From NCBI RefSeq assembly GCF_022271435.1, contig NZ_JAFIQY010000012.1, forward strand, positions 124,001 to 188,000: DNA of 64,000 nucleotides, written 5' to 3'. Below are positions 36,429 through 45,700 of this stretch, piece after piece. The notes under the pieces were generated by a model that made no database searches, was not told where the DNA came from, and saw only the letters and a list, made by a program, of their open reading frames with translations. The DNA is from Streptomyces monomycini (GTDB taxonomy: Bacteria > Actinomycetota > Actinomycetes > Streptomycetales > Streptomycetaceae). Position numbers and translations under genes: made by a program. Numbering within the stretch: the first letter of the stretch is position 1; the number at the start of each line of letters is the position of its first letter.

Positions 36429-37331
36429 TCACCGCACGGTGTCCTGGCCGGTGGTGACGGGCACGGGGGAGGGGGGAGCGGCGCGGGCCGGGGGCCGGCA
36501 GGCCACCGCGGCGTACAGCAGGGCGGCCGCGATGCCGCCCAGGTGGGCGCGGCTGGAGAGAGTGGTGGTCAGCACGCATTCCAGCGAGAAGGTCACCACC
36601 GTACCCACGCTCAGTACGGGAGCCCGGCAGGCCCATCCGGTGCAGATCAGCAGCCCCAGTACGGCCGCGGACGGGCCGGTGTCGGCCAGCGTCGCCTCGG
36701 CCGGCGGGACCGCCAGGACGTGGCCCGGGCCGAGGGTGAGCAGGAAGCGCGCGAAGAACGTCGCCGCGGCCGTGACGACGAGGGACACGGTCAGTGTGCG
36801 CAGCGTCCCGAGGACGCACTCGGCCACGCCGAAGATCACGGCCACTTGCAGGAGCGCCCCCCACCACGGGAGCCCCGGCGCGGGCGCGAACAGCGACAGC
36901 GGCAGTCGCAGCAGCACCAGCCAGACCGGGACGTCCGCCCGCACGCCGCCGAGCGACCAGACCAGCCGTTCTCCGGCGTCCGTCAGCGCGAGGGCGTGAA
37001 AGACGATCACGAGGAGGGTGGAGGCCGCCGTCAGGGGTACCGCGGCCAGGCGGCGACGGCACAGCGCTGTCCAGGTCGGCCCGGCGACGCGGTGCCACTG
37101 CGCCAGGAGAGCCCGGCCGATGCGCGCCGGCAGGCCGGTCGCGCGCTCCCGCGGCCCGCCGGCCGCACGGTCGGCGTCCGCCGGGCGCCGCCCTGGCCCC
37201 GAGCGGCCCCTCTCCGGCGAAGGCGGCCGCGGCTCGGCACGCGGAAGCCGCCACTCCGTATCGACGAGCTCCTGCCCCCGGCGCGAAAGCCCCCGCTCCC
37301 GGCGCGGCAGGGGCCGCCATGCGCGGGTCAC
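36429..37331 (-). CDS. Rhomboid-like membrane protein
   Basis: 300 residues. About 80 residues of basic, Pro-rich cytoplasmic N-terminus, then about six transmembrane helices. DTGPSAAVLGL has the serine of a rhomboid G-x-S motif and SRAHLGGIAAALLYAAV the histidine-helix, so the Ser-His dyad of an intramembrane protease is present, although the usual second Gly after Ser is Ala. The N-terminal WR-type motifs are weak. It could cleave membrane proteins; some actinobacterial rhomboid-like proteins are inactive. GTG 37331. Confidence 0.65.
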   Translation of the reverse strand: MTRAWRPLPRRERGLSRRGQELVDTEWRLPRAEPRPPSPERGRSGPGRRPADADRAAGGPRERATGLPARIGRALLAQWHRVAGPTWTALCRRRLAAVPLTAASTLLVIVFHALALTDAGERLVWSLGGVRADVPVWLVLLRLPLSLFAPAPGLPWWGALLQVAVIFGVAECVLGTLRTLTVSLVVTAAATFFARFLLTLGPGHVLAVPPAEATLADTGPSAAVLGLLICTGWACRAPVLSVGTVVTFSLECVLTTTLSSRAHLGGIAAALLYAAVACRPPARAAPPSPVPVTTGQDTVR

Positions 37332-37435
37332 GAGCCGGTCCTCTTCGTCATCGCCCCTCCGGCGCGAACCGGCGACCGGGTCGCGGTCCGGCGATCGTGG
37401 TCAGCCGTTGTTCAACGCGTACGCCACTCGTTCGT

Positions 37436-37487
37436 GCCTCGCGTACCTCACAGGTACCTCAGCCTCGCGTACCTCACAGGTACCTCA
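37436..37487. repeat. Perfect tandem 26-bp repeat, each unit with an inner palindrome
   Basis: Two identical adjacent copies (37436-37461, 37462-37487) of a 26-base unit starting GCCTCGCGTACC. Each contains GTACCTCACAGGTAC, a 6-base inverted repeat around CAC. CACTCGTTC flanks the pair on both sides. It lies in the 424-base region upstream of both the rhomboid-like gene and the ArsR-type gene, so it may be a paired operator. Confidence 0.8.
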
Positions 37488-37676
37488 CTCGTTCCCGACA
37501 GGGCTCCCACGGCCCGCCGGACCCCGCCGGTTCACTCTTTCGCCACGAGTGCCCCGACGGGCCGCATGCATGTCGGCCACCCGCGGCTGAGACCGCGTCA
37601 GTCCCTCCGCACCGGCGGCTGCTCCGCCGGAGCCGGCCGGTCACGGCCCGGTCGTCCGCCCCGCGTCCTGCGAGGA

Positions 37677-37704
37677 TGTCAAAATACGACGTTCCTCGTA
37701 CAAT
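37677..37704 (+). promoter_or_regulatory. Promoter with overlapping operator for the ArsR-type gene
   Basis: A -35-like TGTCAA and -10 TACAAT (37699-37704) are separated by 16 bases. TACGA (37685-37689) and TCGTA (37696-37700) form an inverted repeat with a 6-base spacer overlapping the -10, about 55 bases before the ATG at 37756. This is the usual place for autorepression by an ArsR-type regulator. Confidence 0.6.
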
Positions 37705-37755
37705 GATGATCCCCGGCAGGAACCGACCGCCCGGAGCCGACTTCCAGGAGCCGCC

Positions 37756-38124
37756 ATGACGACCACCACGACGACATCCGCCGACCGGCCCGGTGCCCGC
37801 GTCCTGGACCACCCGGACCGTTCGGCGATCCGTCTCGAAGACGTACTGCACGCGCTCGCCGACCCGATGCGGCTGCGGATCGTACGCCGCCTGGCCGCCG
37901 CCCAGGGCGAACTGTCCTGCACGGTCATCGAGCTGCCCGTCAGCAAGTCCACCTGTACGCACCACTACCGCGTACTGCGCGAGCACGGCGTCATCAGCCA
38001 GATCTACCGCGGCACCGCCAAGATGAACGTGCTGCGCCGCGCGGACCTGGACGAACTCTTCCCCGGCCTGATCGAACGTGTCCTGAAGGCGGCGGAACTC
38101 CAGGACGAACGCCTCGACGCATAA
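37756..38124 (+). CDS. ArsR-type winged-helix transcriptional regulator
   Basis: 122 residues. LEDVLHALADPMRLRIVRRL is the typical first helices, and VIELPVSKSTCTHHYRVLRE the recognition helix (S-K-S-T-x-T-H-H-x-x-x-L-R). No metal-binding CxC is obvious, although one Cys lies in the recognition-helix region (STCTHH) and one in LSCTV. ATG 37756 follows CAGGAG. The operator-like repeat upstream suggests autoregulation. The next gene downstream is on the other strand, so its target is not obvious. Confidence 0.87.
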   Translation: MTTTTTTSADRPGARVLDHPDRSAIRLEDVLHALADPMRLRIVRRLAAAQGELSCTVIELPVSKSTCTHHYRVLREHGVISQIYRGTAKMNVLRRADLDELFPGLIERVLKAAELQDERLDA

Positions 38125-38163
38125 CGGCACCCAGGGACCGCCGGACCGCCCCGGCGCCCCGGC

Positions 38164-39591
38164 TCAGCCACCCCCGCCCCCGTCCCTGCCTTCCTCCCCG
38201 CCCCCGGCTGCCGCCAGCAGCTCGGACCAGTCGGCGATCTTCACGACGGTCCGCCCCAGCCCCCGGCCGAGTGCCGCCTCCGCCGCCTCGATGCCCAGCC
38301 AGCCCGGCCAGCGGACCGGCCGCTGCCCGCTACGCAGCAACGCGGTCACCGGATCGTCCGGCAACGGCTCGCGCGCCAGCTCGTCCGCGTCCGCCAGCAG
38401 CGCGGCCGCGGTCTGCTTCGCACACGGCCGGTTCGTGCCGATCACCCCGGTCGGCCCCCGCTTGATCCACCCCGCCACGTACTCGCCGGGACACGGCACA
38501 CCCTCCCGCAGCACCCGGCCCTCCGCGTGCGGCACGGTCCCGGTGGCCGCGTCGAACGGCAGCCCCGGCTGTGGCGTCCCCTGGTACCCGACCGAGCGCA
38601 GGACCAGCTGCGCCGCGATCTCCTCGTACTGTCCGGTCCCCGTGACCCCGCCCAGCCCGTCCGGAGCCGTCCGCTCGAACCGCACCCCCCGCACCCCCGA
38701 CTCCGCGTCACCGACCACCTCGACCGGCCGCAGAAAGAACCGCAACCGCACCCGCCGCCGCCCCCCGAACACTCCTTGCCCCATTCCTTCCCCTACCCCC
38801 TCCGCCCCCTTCCCCTCGGTCCCCTCCCCCTCGGCCCAGCCGCGCAGCACCTCCACATTGCGCCGGTTCACCGCGGGCAGTCCCGACGGGTCGCCGTACG
38901 CCGGGTCCAGCGCCAGCTCCCCGGGCTGTACGAGCACGTCGGCGCCCGGCAGCGCGCCCAGTTCGCGCAGTTCCTTGGTGGTGAACTTGGCCTGCGACGG
39001 CCCCCTCCGCCCCACCATCCACACGTCCTCGACCCGGCTCTCCGCGAGTGCGCCGAGCGCCGCCTGCGGCACGTCCGTACGCGCCAGCTCGTCGGCCCCG
39101 CGGGCGAGGATCCGCGCCACGTCCACCGCGACATTGCCGACGCCGATCACCACCGCCGACCGCGCGGTCAGCGGGAAGCGGCCGTCCGCCGCGTCCGGGT
39201 GCGCGCTGTACCAGGAGACGAAGTCGGTGGCGGAGTGGCTGCCGGGCAGGTCCTCACCCGGGATGCCGAGGTGGCGGTCGGTGGCGGCCCCCACGCAGTA
39301 CACCACCGCGTGGAACATGCGCCGCAGCTCCCGCGGCCCGAGACCGTCGGCCCCGACGTCGACATTGCCGAGGAAGTGCACGCGCGGGTGCTCCAGCACC
39401 GTACGGAGGTTGTGCTGCAACGACTTGATCTTCTCGTGGTCGGGCGCGACCCCGTACCGGACCAGCCCGTACGGGCACGGCAGCCGGTCGAGCACATACA
39501 CCTCGACGTCGGGCACGGCGTCCTGCCCGACCAGCGCCTGAGCGGTGTAGACGCCACTGGGTCCCGAACCGATCACTGCGACACGAAGCAC
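38164..39591 (-). CDS. Ferredoxin/adrenodoxin-NADP+ reductase (FprA-like)
   Basis: 475 residues. VAVIGSGPSGVYTAQALV (FAD), CPYGLVRYGVAPDHEKIKSL (family signature), VVIGVGNVAVDVARILARG (NADP), MVGRRGPSQAKFTTKELREL and the C-terminal GWIKRGPTGVIGTNRPCAKQ are classic for FprA/adrenodoxin reductase. It transfers electrons from NADPH to ferredoxins and could serve the P450 3 kb upstream. A low-complexity Gly/Glu insertion (EGEGTEGKGAEGVGEG) sits at about 290-310, and the C-terminus is Gly-rich. GTG 39591 starts right at the FAD motif. Confidence 0.9.
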   Translation of the reverse strand: MLRVAVIGSGPSGVYTAQALVGQDAVPDVEVYVLDRLPCPYGLVRYGVAPDHEKIKSLQHNLRTVLEHPRVHFLGNVDVGADGLGPRELRRMFHAVVYCVGAATDRHLGIPGEDLPGSHSATDFVSWYSAHPDAADGRFPLTARSAVVIGVGNVAVDVARILARGADELARTDVPQAALGALAESRVEDVWMVGRRGPSQAKFTTKELRELGALPGADVLVQPGELALDPAYGDPSGLPAVNRRNVEVLRGWAEGEGTEGKGAEGVGEGMGQGVFGGRRRVRLRFFLRPVEVVGDAESGVRGVRFERTAPDGLGGVTGTGQYEEIAAQLVLRSVGYQGTPQPGLPFDAATGTVPHAEGRVLREGVPCPGEYVAGWIKRGPTGVIGTNRPCAKQTAAALLADADELAREPLPDDPVTALLRSGQRPVRWPGWLGIEAAEAALGRGLGRTVVKIADWSELLAAAGGGEEGRDGGGGG

Positions 39592-39774
39592 GGAAGGCCC
39601 CTTCCCGCGGAGTACTTCCAGAGTCGCACCGGTGTGGGACGCGCGGGAGGTGTCCGCCGGGCCTACCCGACGGAAGGGCGGCGACGGCAGCCCGCAACCC
39701 GGCAGAGTGAACCTGGCGCCCGAGTCGGCACTCACCCGATCGAGCGATTCCGCGGCGCCCTGGAGCCCGCCCCC

Positions 39775-40590
39775 CTACCCCTCCGCAGCAGCACCTTCCC
39801 GCCCCAGAACCGGCGTCGAATCCTGCACCGGCAACGTCTCCTGCACCGGTGACGAATCCTGCACCGACGACGTCTCCTGAACCGCCGGCGGATCCAGCAC
39901 CTGCGGCGGGTCCAGCACCTGCGGCGGATCGAGCACCGGCGGCGGCTCCTGAAGCGGCGGCGGGCCCTCCAGGGGCGGCTCCGGTCCTTCGCTCGGCGGG
40001 GTCCCCAGTTCCCAGTCCAACCCGTACCGCTGGAACAACTCCGCCCGAAGCCGCGCGGCAGGCATCGGGGCGCCCGGCAACAACACCGCCACCACCGACC
40101 CCATCAGCAACGCCCGCAACAGCCGGTAGTCCGTGTCCGCGTCCTCGGTGCCGTACCGCTCCACCGTGTCACGCAGCAGGAACGCCAGTCGCTGCTGTTC
40201 GGGACACTGGATGAAACCTTCCGCCGTCAGAATGCCGGCCATGTGCGTACGCATCAGCAGCGGACGCTCCTGCGCCAGCCCCAGAATCGCGTCGATGGCC
40301 CGCGCCAGCCGCTCACGGCCGGCGCCCTCGCCCGCCGGCACCGGTTCCCGGTCGAGCGCGGCCTGCAAGGAATGGTGCATCAGCCGGTGCACGGCCGACT
40401 GCAGCAGCTGCCGCTTCCCGGGGAAGTAGTACGAGATCAGCCCACGCGCCGACCCGGCACGGCAGGCGATGTCCCCGAGCGTCGTCGCCTCGTACCCGCG
40501 CTCGTCCACCAGCTCGACGGTCGCCTGCAACAAACGCTCCCGGGAACGCCGCCGCAACTCTTCATTGACCGAGGGGCTGCGGGGGGACAT
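39775..40590 (-). CDS. TetR-family regulator with repeat-expanded C-terminal tail
   Basis: 271 residues. TetR HTH: RERLLQATVELVDERGYEAT, TLGDIACRAGSARGLISYYF, PGKRQLLQSA. The ligand domain runs to about 195. The last about 75 residues are Pro/Gln/Val repeats (PPVLDPPQVLDPPQVLDPP, then VQETSSVQDSSPVQETLPVQ) encoded by a minisatellite at about 39800-39960. ATG 40590 follows CAGGAG. An operator-like palindrome lies just upstream. Targets unknown. Confidence 0.88.
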   Translation of the reverse strand: MSPRSPSVNEELRRRSRERLLQATVELVDERGYEATTLGDIACRAGSARGLISYYFPGKRQLLQSAVHRLMHHSLQAALDREPVPAGEGAGRERLARAIDAILGLAQERPLLMRTHMAGILTAEGFIQCPEQQRLAFLLRDTVERYGTEDADTDYRLLRALLMGSVVAVLLPGAPMPAARLRAELFQRYGLDWELGTPPSEGPEPPLEGPPPLQEPPPVLDPPQVLDPPQVLDPPAVQETSSVQDSSPVQETLPVQDSTPVLGREGAAAEG

Positions 40591-40611
40591 GCTGATAACT
40601 CCTGCGTTGAC

Positions 40612-40624
40612 TGGCTGAGAGCCA
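40612..40624. promoter_or_regulatory. Operator candidate for the TetR gene
   Basis: TGGCTGAGAGCCA is a perfect 5+3+5 inverted repeat 22 bases upstream of the TetR start, next to an AT-rich -10-like TATATT on the minus strand (about 40624-40629). An outer CTGAG/CTCAG pair extends it. Autorepression is typical for the family. Confidence 0.6.
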
Positions 40625-40680
40625 ATATACTCAGCAGGCCTCCGGATGTCCGCCCCGACGCGGCCAGGACACCGGACGAG

Positions 40681-40723
40681 CCGCCTGGGTCGGGCGACGC
40701 GGGGGATCGCCCGACCCAGGCGG
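40681..40723. terminator. Strong GC hairpin 1
   Basis: CCGCCTGGGTCGGGC (40681-40695) pairs perfectly with GCCCGACCCAGGCGG (40709-40723), a 15-bp stem with a 13-base loop. No T-run follows on either strand, which is normal in streptomycetes. It probably acts as a bidirectional barrier between the TetR gene and the large operon ending at 41397. Confidence 0.6.
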
Positions 40724-40735
40724 CCATGATGCCGG

Positions 40736-40780
40736 TCACACCCCCTGCGACCTGCGTTTTGCAGGTCGCAGGGGGCGTGA
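40736..40780. terminator. Strong GC hairpin 2
   Basis: CCCCCTGCGACCTGC (40741-40755) pairs perfectly with GCAGGTCGCAGGGGG (40761-40775) around a GTTTT loop. TCAC/GTGA extends the stem with one mismatch to about 20 bp. It lies 12 bases from hairpin 1. Possible bidirectional terminator. Confidence 0.7.
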
Positions 40781-41396
40781 CGGGTCGGGGTGGATGTGCA
40801 AGTTCGATCACCTCAGGCCGCCTGTGGTCGTACTGATGCTGACTCGATGCTGACTTTTCTGATGGGGCGTCAGGTGTAAATCGGTTACGCTCCGTGTCGG
40901 CCGCGAGGAGGCTCGACCTGGGTCTGGGGGCGGCAGTGAGGCGAAAGCGGCTCCCGACATGAAGATGACTCCCTCAGTCGCGAGACGATGAGAGTGACTG
41001 TCGACCGCTCACGAGTTCCTTGCACCCGCTTGCCGACCTTCACGCGTCGGTAAGCGGGCGCAGCCTGGCAGTCGTTCCGGATCGATGACCCGCTGCACCT
41101 GATGCGCGTGTTCGCCATCGCCTTTCACCCGCAATGCGTTACATCACGCGGCCCACCCGCCAACGCACTGCGAAGCTGCTCCGATAGACCGCACGGACCA
41201 GGACGGTCCCCCCGCCCGCGATCGCCCGCAAGATCAGTCCTGCCTCTTGGCAACCTCCGCATCACACCGGATTCGGCTGTGCTGCGAAAGCAGCGCTCCG
41301 GGGCCAGGACCACGGCCCGCCCCTTCGCACCTTTCGACGTGTCGTTGACGCGGTAAGCGGCGCCCGGACACAGCCGTCGCCAGACGCCCCGCCGGC
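40781..41396. other. Gene-free region downstream of the four-gene operon
   Basis: About 615 bases without a supportable gene. It contains GATGCTGACT twice (40835-40844, 40846-40855) followed by CTGATGGGGCGTCAG (imperfect palindrome CTGA/TCAG) and promoter-like AT-richer sequence near 40855-40890, which look like control signals of a gene no longer present. I see no integrase, tRNA or clear attachment site. Confidence 0.4.
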
Positions 41397-42701
41397 TTAG
41401 CGGAAACTGAATCGGCAGTGTCCCGGCCCGTCGTTCAGATACACGTTGCGGTCGTCCAGTGCGTTCACATAGCGCCCGTACTGAGAGTCGACGATTTGGT
41501 AGTTCACGCCGCGGCAGGCTACGTCCTTTCCGTCGACCTTGAGCCCCTGCACGCCGGATGTCGTGAATTTCTCCTTCTTGTCATACAGGACAGTGATGTC
41601 GCTCTCGGCGGTCAGGTATCCGTTAACGGTGAGAGATTCGTCCACTTGGAGGCCCCCGCCGATGTGCGCGCCGTTCGTACCGGATGTCGTGATCTTTTGC
41701 TGACTTCCGTAGGAGACGCTGATGTCTCCCTTGGCGGTCAGGAGTTTGGTGACGGTGAAGGCCCCCTTTACCTCGACGTCTTCGGCCGCCGTGACACTGT
41801 TGGTGTCCACCTTCCCTGTTGCCAGTTTGCCCCAGGGGTAGATGCCCTGAATCTTTTCTCCGAGTTTGATGTTGACCTGGTCCTTCGTCAGCTGAATCCA
41901 GCTGGCCTTGTCTGCGCTCTGCACCCAGGGGGTGTACAGACCTTGGCTGAAGTCGGGTTTTTCGATGTGGACGGTGGTGGTGAGATAGGCGATGTTCTGG
42001 CCGCCGAGGGTGGCAACGAGCGTGTAGGTGGTGTCCCGGCGCGAGAAGTGTTCTTTTCTTTGGGGCTTCCAGGCGCGAGCTGTCGTCTTATCCATGGGGA
42101 TTCTCGTGCCGTCGGCGAGCAGGATGGTGTATTCGGCGTCCGGGCCTTCCCAGTTGAGGACGACGTCTTTCCCGTCGGCGACGATGGCTTTTTCGGGTCG
42201 GAAGTTGCGGGGGATGTTGGCGGGCTTGGGGGGCGGGATTTTTGAGGCGTCGAGCTTGAGGACCCCCGCAGCGCCGTACCGGAGGTCTTTCACGGCTTTC
42301 GTGTCTCCGCCTGCGGCTGTTTCTACGACAGTGAGAACGGATAGCCCTGCCGTCTTGTTGATCAGTACGTTGTCCAGGGTGAGGACCAGGGAGTCGCCGC
42401 GGTACAGCTCTCCCCTGCTCTTCCCCGGGGTGGCCAGGAACACGTTCCTGCTCGGTTGTTTGCGCTCGAATTTGTTGTCGGCGGAGGCGCTGGGGCTGAT
42501 GCGGCCGGGATCGGTGGTCAGATCCTTGGATTCCGTGCCCTCCGGCACGATGATTTCGATGGTCTCCCAGGTGGCGGTCGTTTTGTGATGGTTGAAGACG
42601 ATGAGGTGGACGGTGCCGATGCTCTCGCCGTTGTCGGTGGTGGTGCGCAGTGGGTCGGGGTAGGTGACGGTGTGGTAGCTGAGCAGGGTGTTCTGGCTCA
42701 T
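41397..42701 (-). CDS. Fibre-like protein, last gene of the four-gene operon
   Basis: 434 residues, family not recognised, no signal peptide. Three parts: a beta-rich N-terminus (MSQNTLLSYHTVTYPDPLRT, TVHLIVFNHHKTTATWETIE), an Ig/fibronectin-like middle (KDVVLNWEGPDAEYTILLAD ... TTYTLVATLGG), and a C-terminus with two about 37-residue repeats: TVTKLLTAKGDISVSYGSQQ + KITTSG and TVNGYLTAESDITVLYDKKE + KFTTSG. Such repeats are typical of trimeric beta fibres and tail spikes. It ends with a Cys-containing knob (CRGVNYQIVDSQYGRYVNAL ... HCRFSFR). Its start overlaps the upstream stop (ATGA). GC is low here: 32 of the 60 bases at 41581-41640. A receptor-binding or surface-binding role is inference. 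Confidence 0.7.
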   Translation of the reverse strand: MSQNTLLSYHTVTYPDPLRTTTDNGESIGTVHLIVFNHHKTTATWETIEIIVPEGTESKDLTTDPGRISPSASADNKFERKQPSRNVFLATPGKSRGELYRGDSLVLTLDNVLINKTAGLSVLTVVETAAGGDTKAVKDLRYGAAGVLKLDASKIPPPKPANIPRNFRPEKAIVADGKDVVLNWEGPDAEYTILLADGTRIPMDKTTARAWKPQRKEHFSRRDTTYTLVATLGGQNIAYLTTTVHIEKPDFSQGLYTPWVQSADKASWIQLTKDQVNIKLGEKIQGIYPWGKLATGKVDTNSVTAAEDVEVKGAFTVTKLLTAKGDISVSYGSQQKITTSGTNGAHIGGGLQVDESLTVNGYLTAESDITVLYDKKEKFTTSGVQGLKVDGKDVACRGVNYQIVDSQYGRYVNALDDRNVYLNDGPGHCRFSFR

Positions 42702-45700
42702 TTTTGGGCCTCCTGGGGTGTTTGGCAGTGCAGGTAGCCGGTGAGCAGGTGCAGGGCGTCGTCGGGCAGGCGGGCGGTGGTGTCGGCCCGGGTGAGGTCC
42801 TGGTAGGTCCAGTCGCAGGTGCTGGTGCGGGTCTGGGCCCAGGCCCACGTATCGGTGGTGGCGGCTGGCAGCGGCATGACCAGGCGTTTTTCGCGCTGGC
42901 CAGCCAACAGGGGGCCGATCCGGTAGGAGATGCGCAGGCGGGATAGGGGGCCGCGGGACAGGCGGTCGGGCAGGCGCAGATCGGCCACGGGCAGGATGCC
43001 GGTGGCGGCGTGGAGGGGAGCGTGCGGGTCCATCAGCACCGTCAGGTGGTGGGCTTTCTCGGACTGGCCGGGAGGTTCGGGGGTGCAGTGGATGTAGTTG
43101 CCGGGGGTGTTGCGGTCGGCCGGGTGCAGGGAGCCGATGGCGGGCAGGCTGTTTTGCTCGTAGGCGTGGAAGCCGATCAGGCCGTCGGTCAGCCGCTGGC
43201 TGTTGCCCAGGCGCACGGGCCAGGTGTGGGTCAGGAACGGGCTGGGCGGCGCGGTGCCTTGTTTGATCTCGTTGTAGAGGTGTTGCCAGCTGGGGTCGGT
43301 CAGCGGTGGGCCGTCGAGTTCGATGCCCAGCCGCACGCGGACCAGGGCCAGGGGGCGGCCGGTCAGACTCGCGTGGTGCTGGGCGCCTTCGGGGTGGTGG
43401 GGGGTGATGGTGGGCAGGATCCGCTCGATGGCCTCGTACAGGGTGGTGAAGGCCGGGCCTGTGCAGGAGTCGGTGACCAGGGCCTTGAGGTGGCGCAGCC
43501 GCGGGTCCTGGAGGTCGTTGAGGTGTGGGTGTGCGAAGCCGGGCAGGGGCAGAGCGGCGGCCTTGTCGCGCTGTCCGGCCAGGGGCACGAGGCTGACCAG
43601 GGGCCGGCCGTCGGGGTCGAAGAACAGCAGGGAGCTGTCGACGTAGTTGGGCCATACCCACCCGCACAGGGGTGAGCGCTGCTCGCTGCTGACCGTGTCG
43701 TCGGTGGCGCTGACGAAGTCGAAGCGGGTGCGGGCGCTTTGGGTCAGGCGCGGGCGCAGTTCCACGGTGCGGTGGTAGGGGCCGATGACCTGGTCGCGTT
43801 GGTCGCCGCGCAGGTCGGGCGGCAGCAGCAGCCGCGACATTCCCTTGTTGTCGTCGGTGATGATGTCCAGGGTGCGTCCGAAGACATCTACGACGACCAG
43901 ACGGCTGAAGGCCATGAGGCCGGCGCGCAGGTCGTGGTAGGCGGACGGCGGCCACTCGTGCCCGGTGGTGGTGGCGCCGGGCAGACAGCGGTGCTCGGGA
44001 GCGCGGTCGATGGCTTGGTCGACGTCCGGGTGGTGCAGGCGTCCGGTGGGGGGCCGGCGTTGGGCAAGCTGGTCGGTCAGGCCGGCCAGGGTCTGGGAGA
44101 GCGGGTTGATCTTCTTGATGGCGGCGGCCAGCCGGTCGAGCTCCTTGGGGGCGGGCTCGCGCAGGTCGGGGTGCGTGGCGCGGTAGCGGTCCACGTTGGC
44201 CAGCAGGGTACGCGACAGGTGCGGGCCGAGGACTTGCCGCCCCCGCACGGTGATGACCCGTTCGGGCTGCGCGCCGTTTTGGCTCCAGCGGTAGTCGGTG
44301 CCGTCGAAGTTCCAGTTGGCTTTGTCGGCGCGGGTGAGCGGTTCCTTGCGGGTCATGGGTACCGGGGTGTACTGGACCTCCCATTCGACGAACAGCGGCT
44401 GCCAGGGCTGTGCCTTCCAGCCCGCGGTGCCCTGCAGGTCGTTGGCCAGTTTCTGCAGTTCGGCCAGCGGCCGTCGCACCTCGTCGGGCAGGTTGGCCAG
44501 GAAGCCGTACGTGCCGTTGTCGGGTGGGGGCAGTTCGTCGGGCCAGCGGCAGCGCAGGGCTGTGCCGGTCAGGTCGGTGGCGGGGTGGGCGCCGAGCAGG
44601 ACGATGACGGGGTCGGCGCTGCGGTGATACGCGCTGCGGGGGGCCGCGACGACCCGGCCCCGCAGGGCCGGGTGCAGCCGGGGGTCGTCGGGGGTGTGCG
44701 GGTCGGGCAGCGCGAAGAGCCGATCGGCCAGCCACTGGCGGAAGTCGTTGGTGTCCGTGGCGAGGGCATCGCGTTTGGCGGCGACCTCCTTCGGCTCCAG
44801 GTCCCGGGGAAGGTCGGTAAGAGGGAGGTCGGCGAGGTGGGAGAGGTAGAGGAGCCTGTGCTGCCGGGCCCGCAACTGACCGGCCATGTTCTCGTAGCGC
44901 GACTGCTGGGAGTTCAACGTGCTTAGCTTGTCAGCGTCGTGCGGGTGGTTTTTTGCGGGGGCGCCGCGTTCGGTCAGTGTCCACCAGGAGCCGCTGGGGC
45001 GGGCGGCGAAGGACGCCTGATGGACGTACTGGGCGAAGCGGAATTCACTGTCGGCATCGCCGGCCAGGGCATCGAGGGTGCCGTGATGCAAAGCGGTGAG
45101 CGTGTTCTTGTCCAGAAAGTCGCGGGAGAAGTCGGGCGGTTCTGTGACACCGAGTTCCTTGAGGGTTTTTGGGTGGCACAGGGTCTCGGCGAAGGCGTCG
45201 ACGCCGCTGGTGCCGACCGCGACGCGGATGTCGTCGCTCTCGGGCCGGCCGCTGACAGGGAGCTTGTCGTCCCAGGGCACGCGCAGGACGGTGCCGGTAC
45301 AGAAAGTGCGCCGTTCGCCGCCGGGCAGGGCGCGCCCCAGACTCCAGCCGAAGCGGCGGAAGTCCTGCGCGCTCCAGGCGGCGGGGACGTCGGCTTCGGT
45401 GTACCAACCAGTGACCAGATAGCTGTGCTTCGCGCCGAACTCCTTCTCGCGTGCGGTGAGCGGGTCGTGCAGGGAGAAGACGCCGTGGTGGTATGGCTGG
45501 AAGGCGGCGAAGGTGGGCAGCCCGCTGATCTGGGCGGTCAGGAAGGGCTCCTGGCGGCTGGGCTCGCTCCACGGCTTGGCCATCAGGTCCTGGATGCGCC
45601 CCAGCCGGGTGGTGGTGATGCCCTTGCCGTCGGGGGCGTCGGGGATCGCGCTGGCGCCGTCCGCGCCGAGGTAGTCGCTGTGGACCAGCCAGGCGCCGGT

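Noticed and set aside
37436..37487. CRISPR-like repeat
   Set aside because: Only two directly adjacent units with no spacers.
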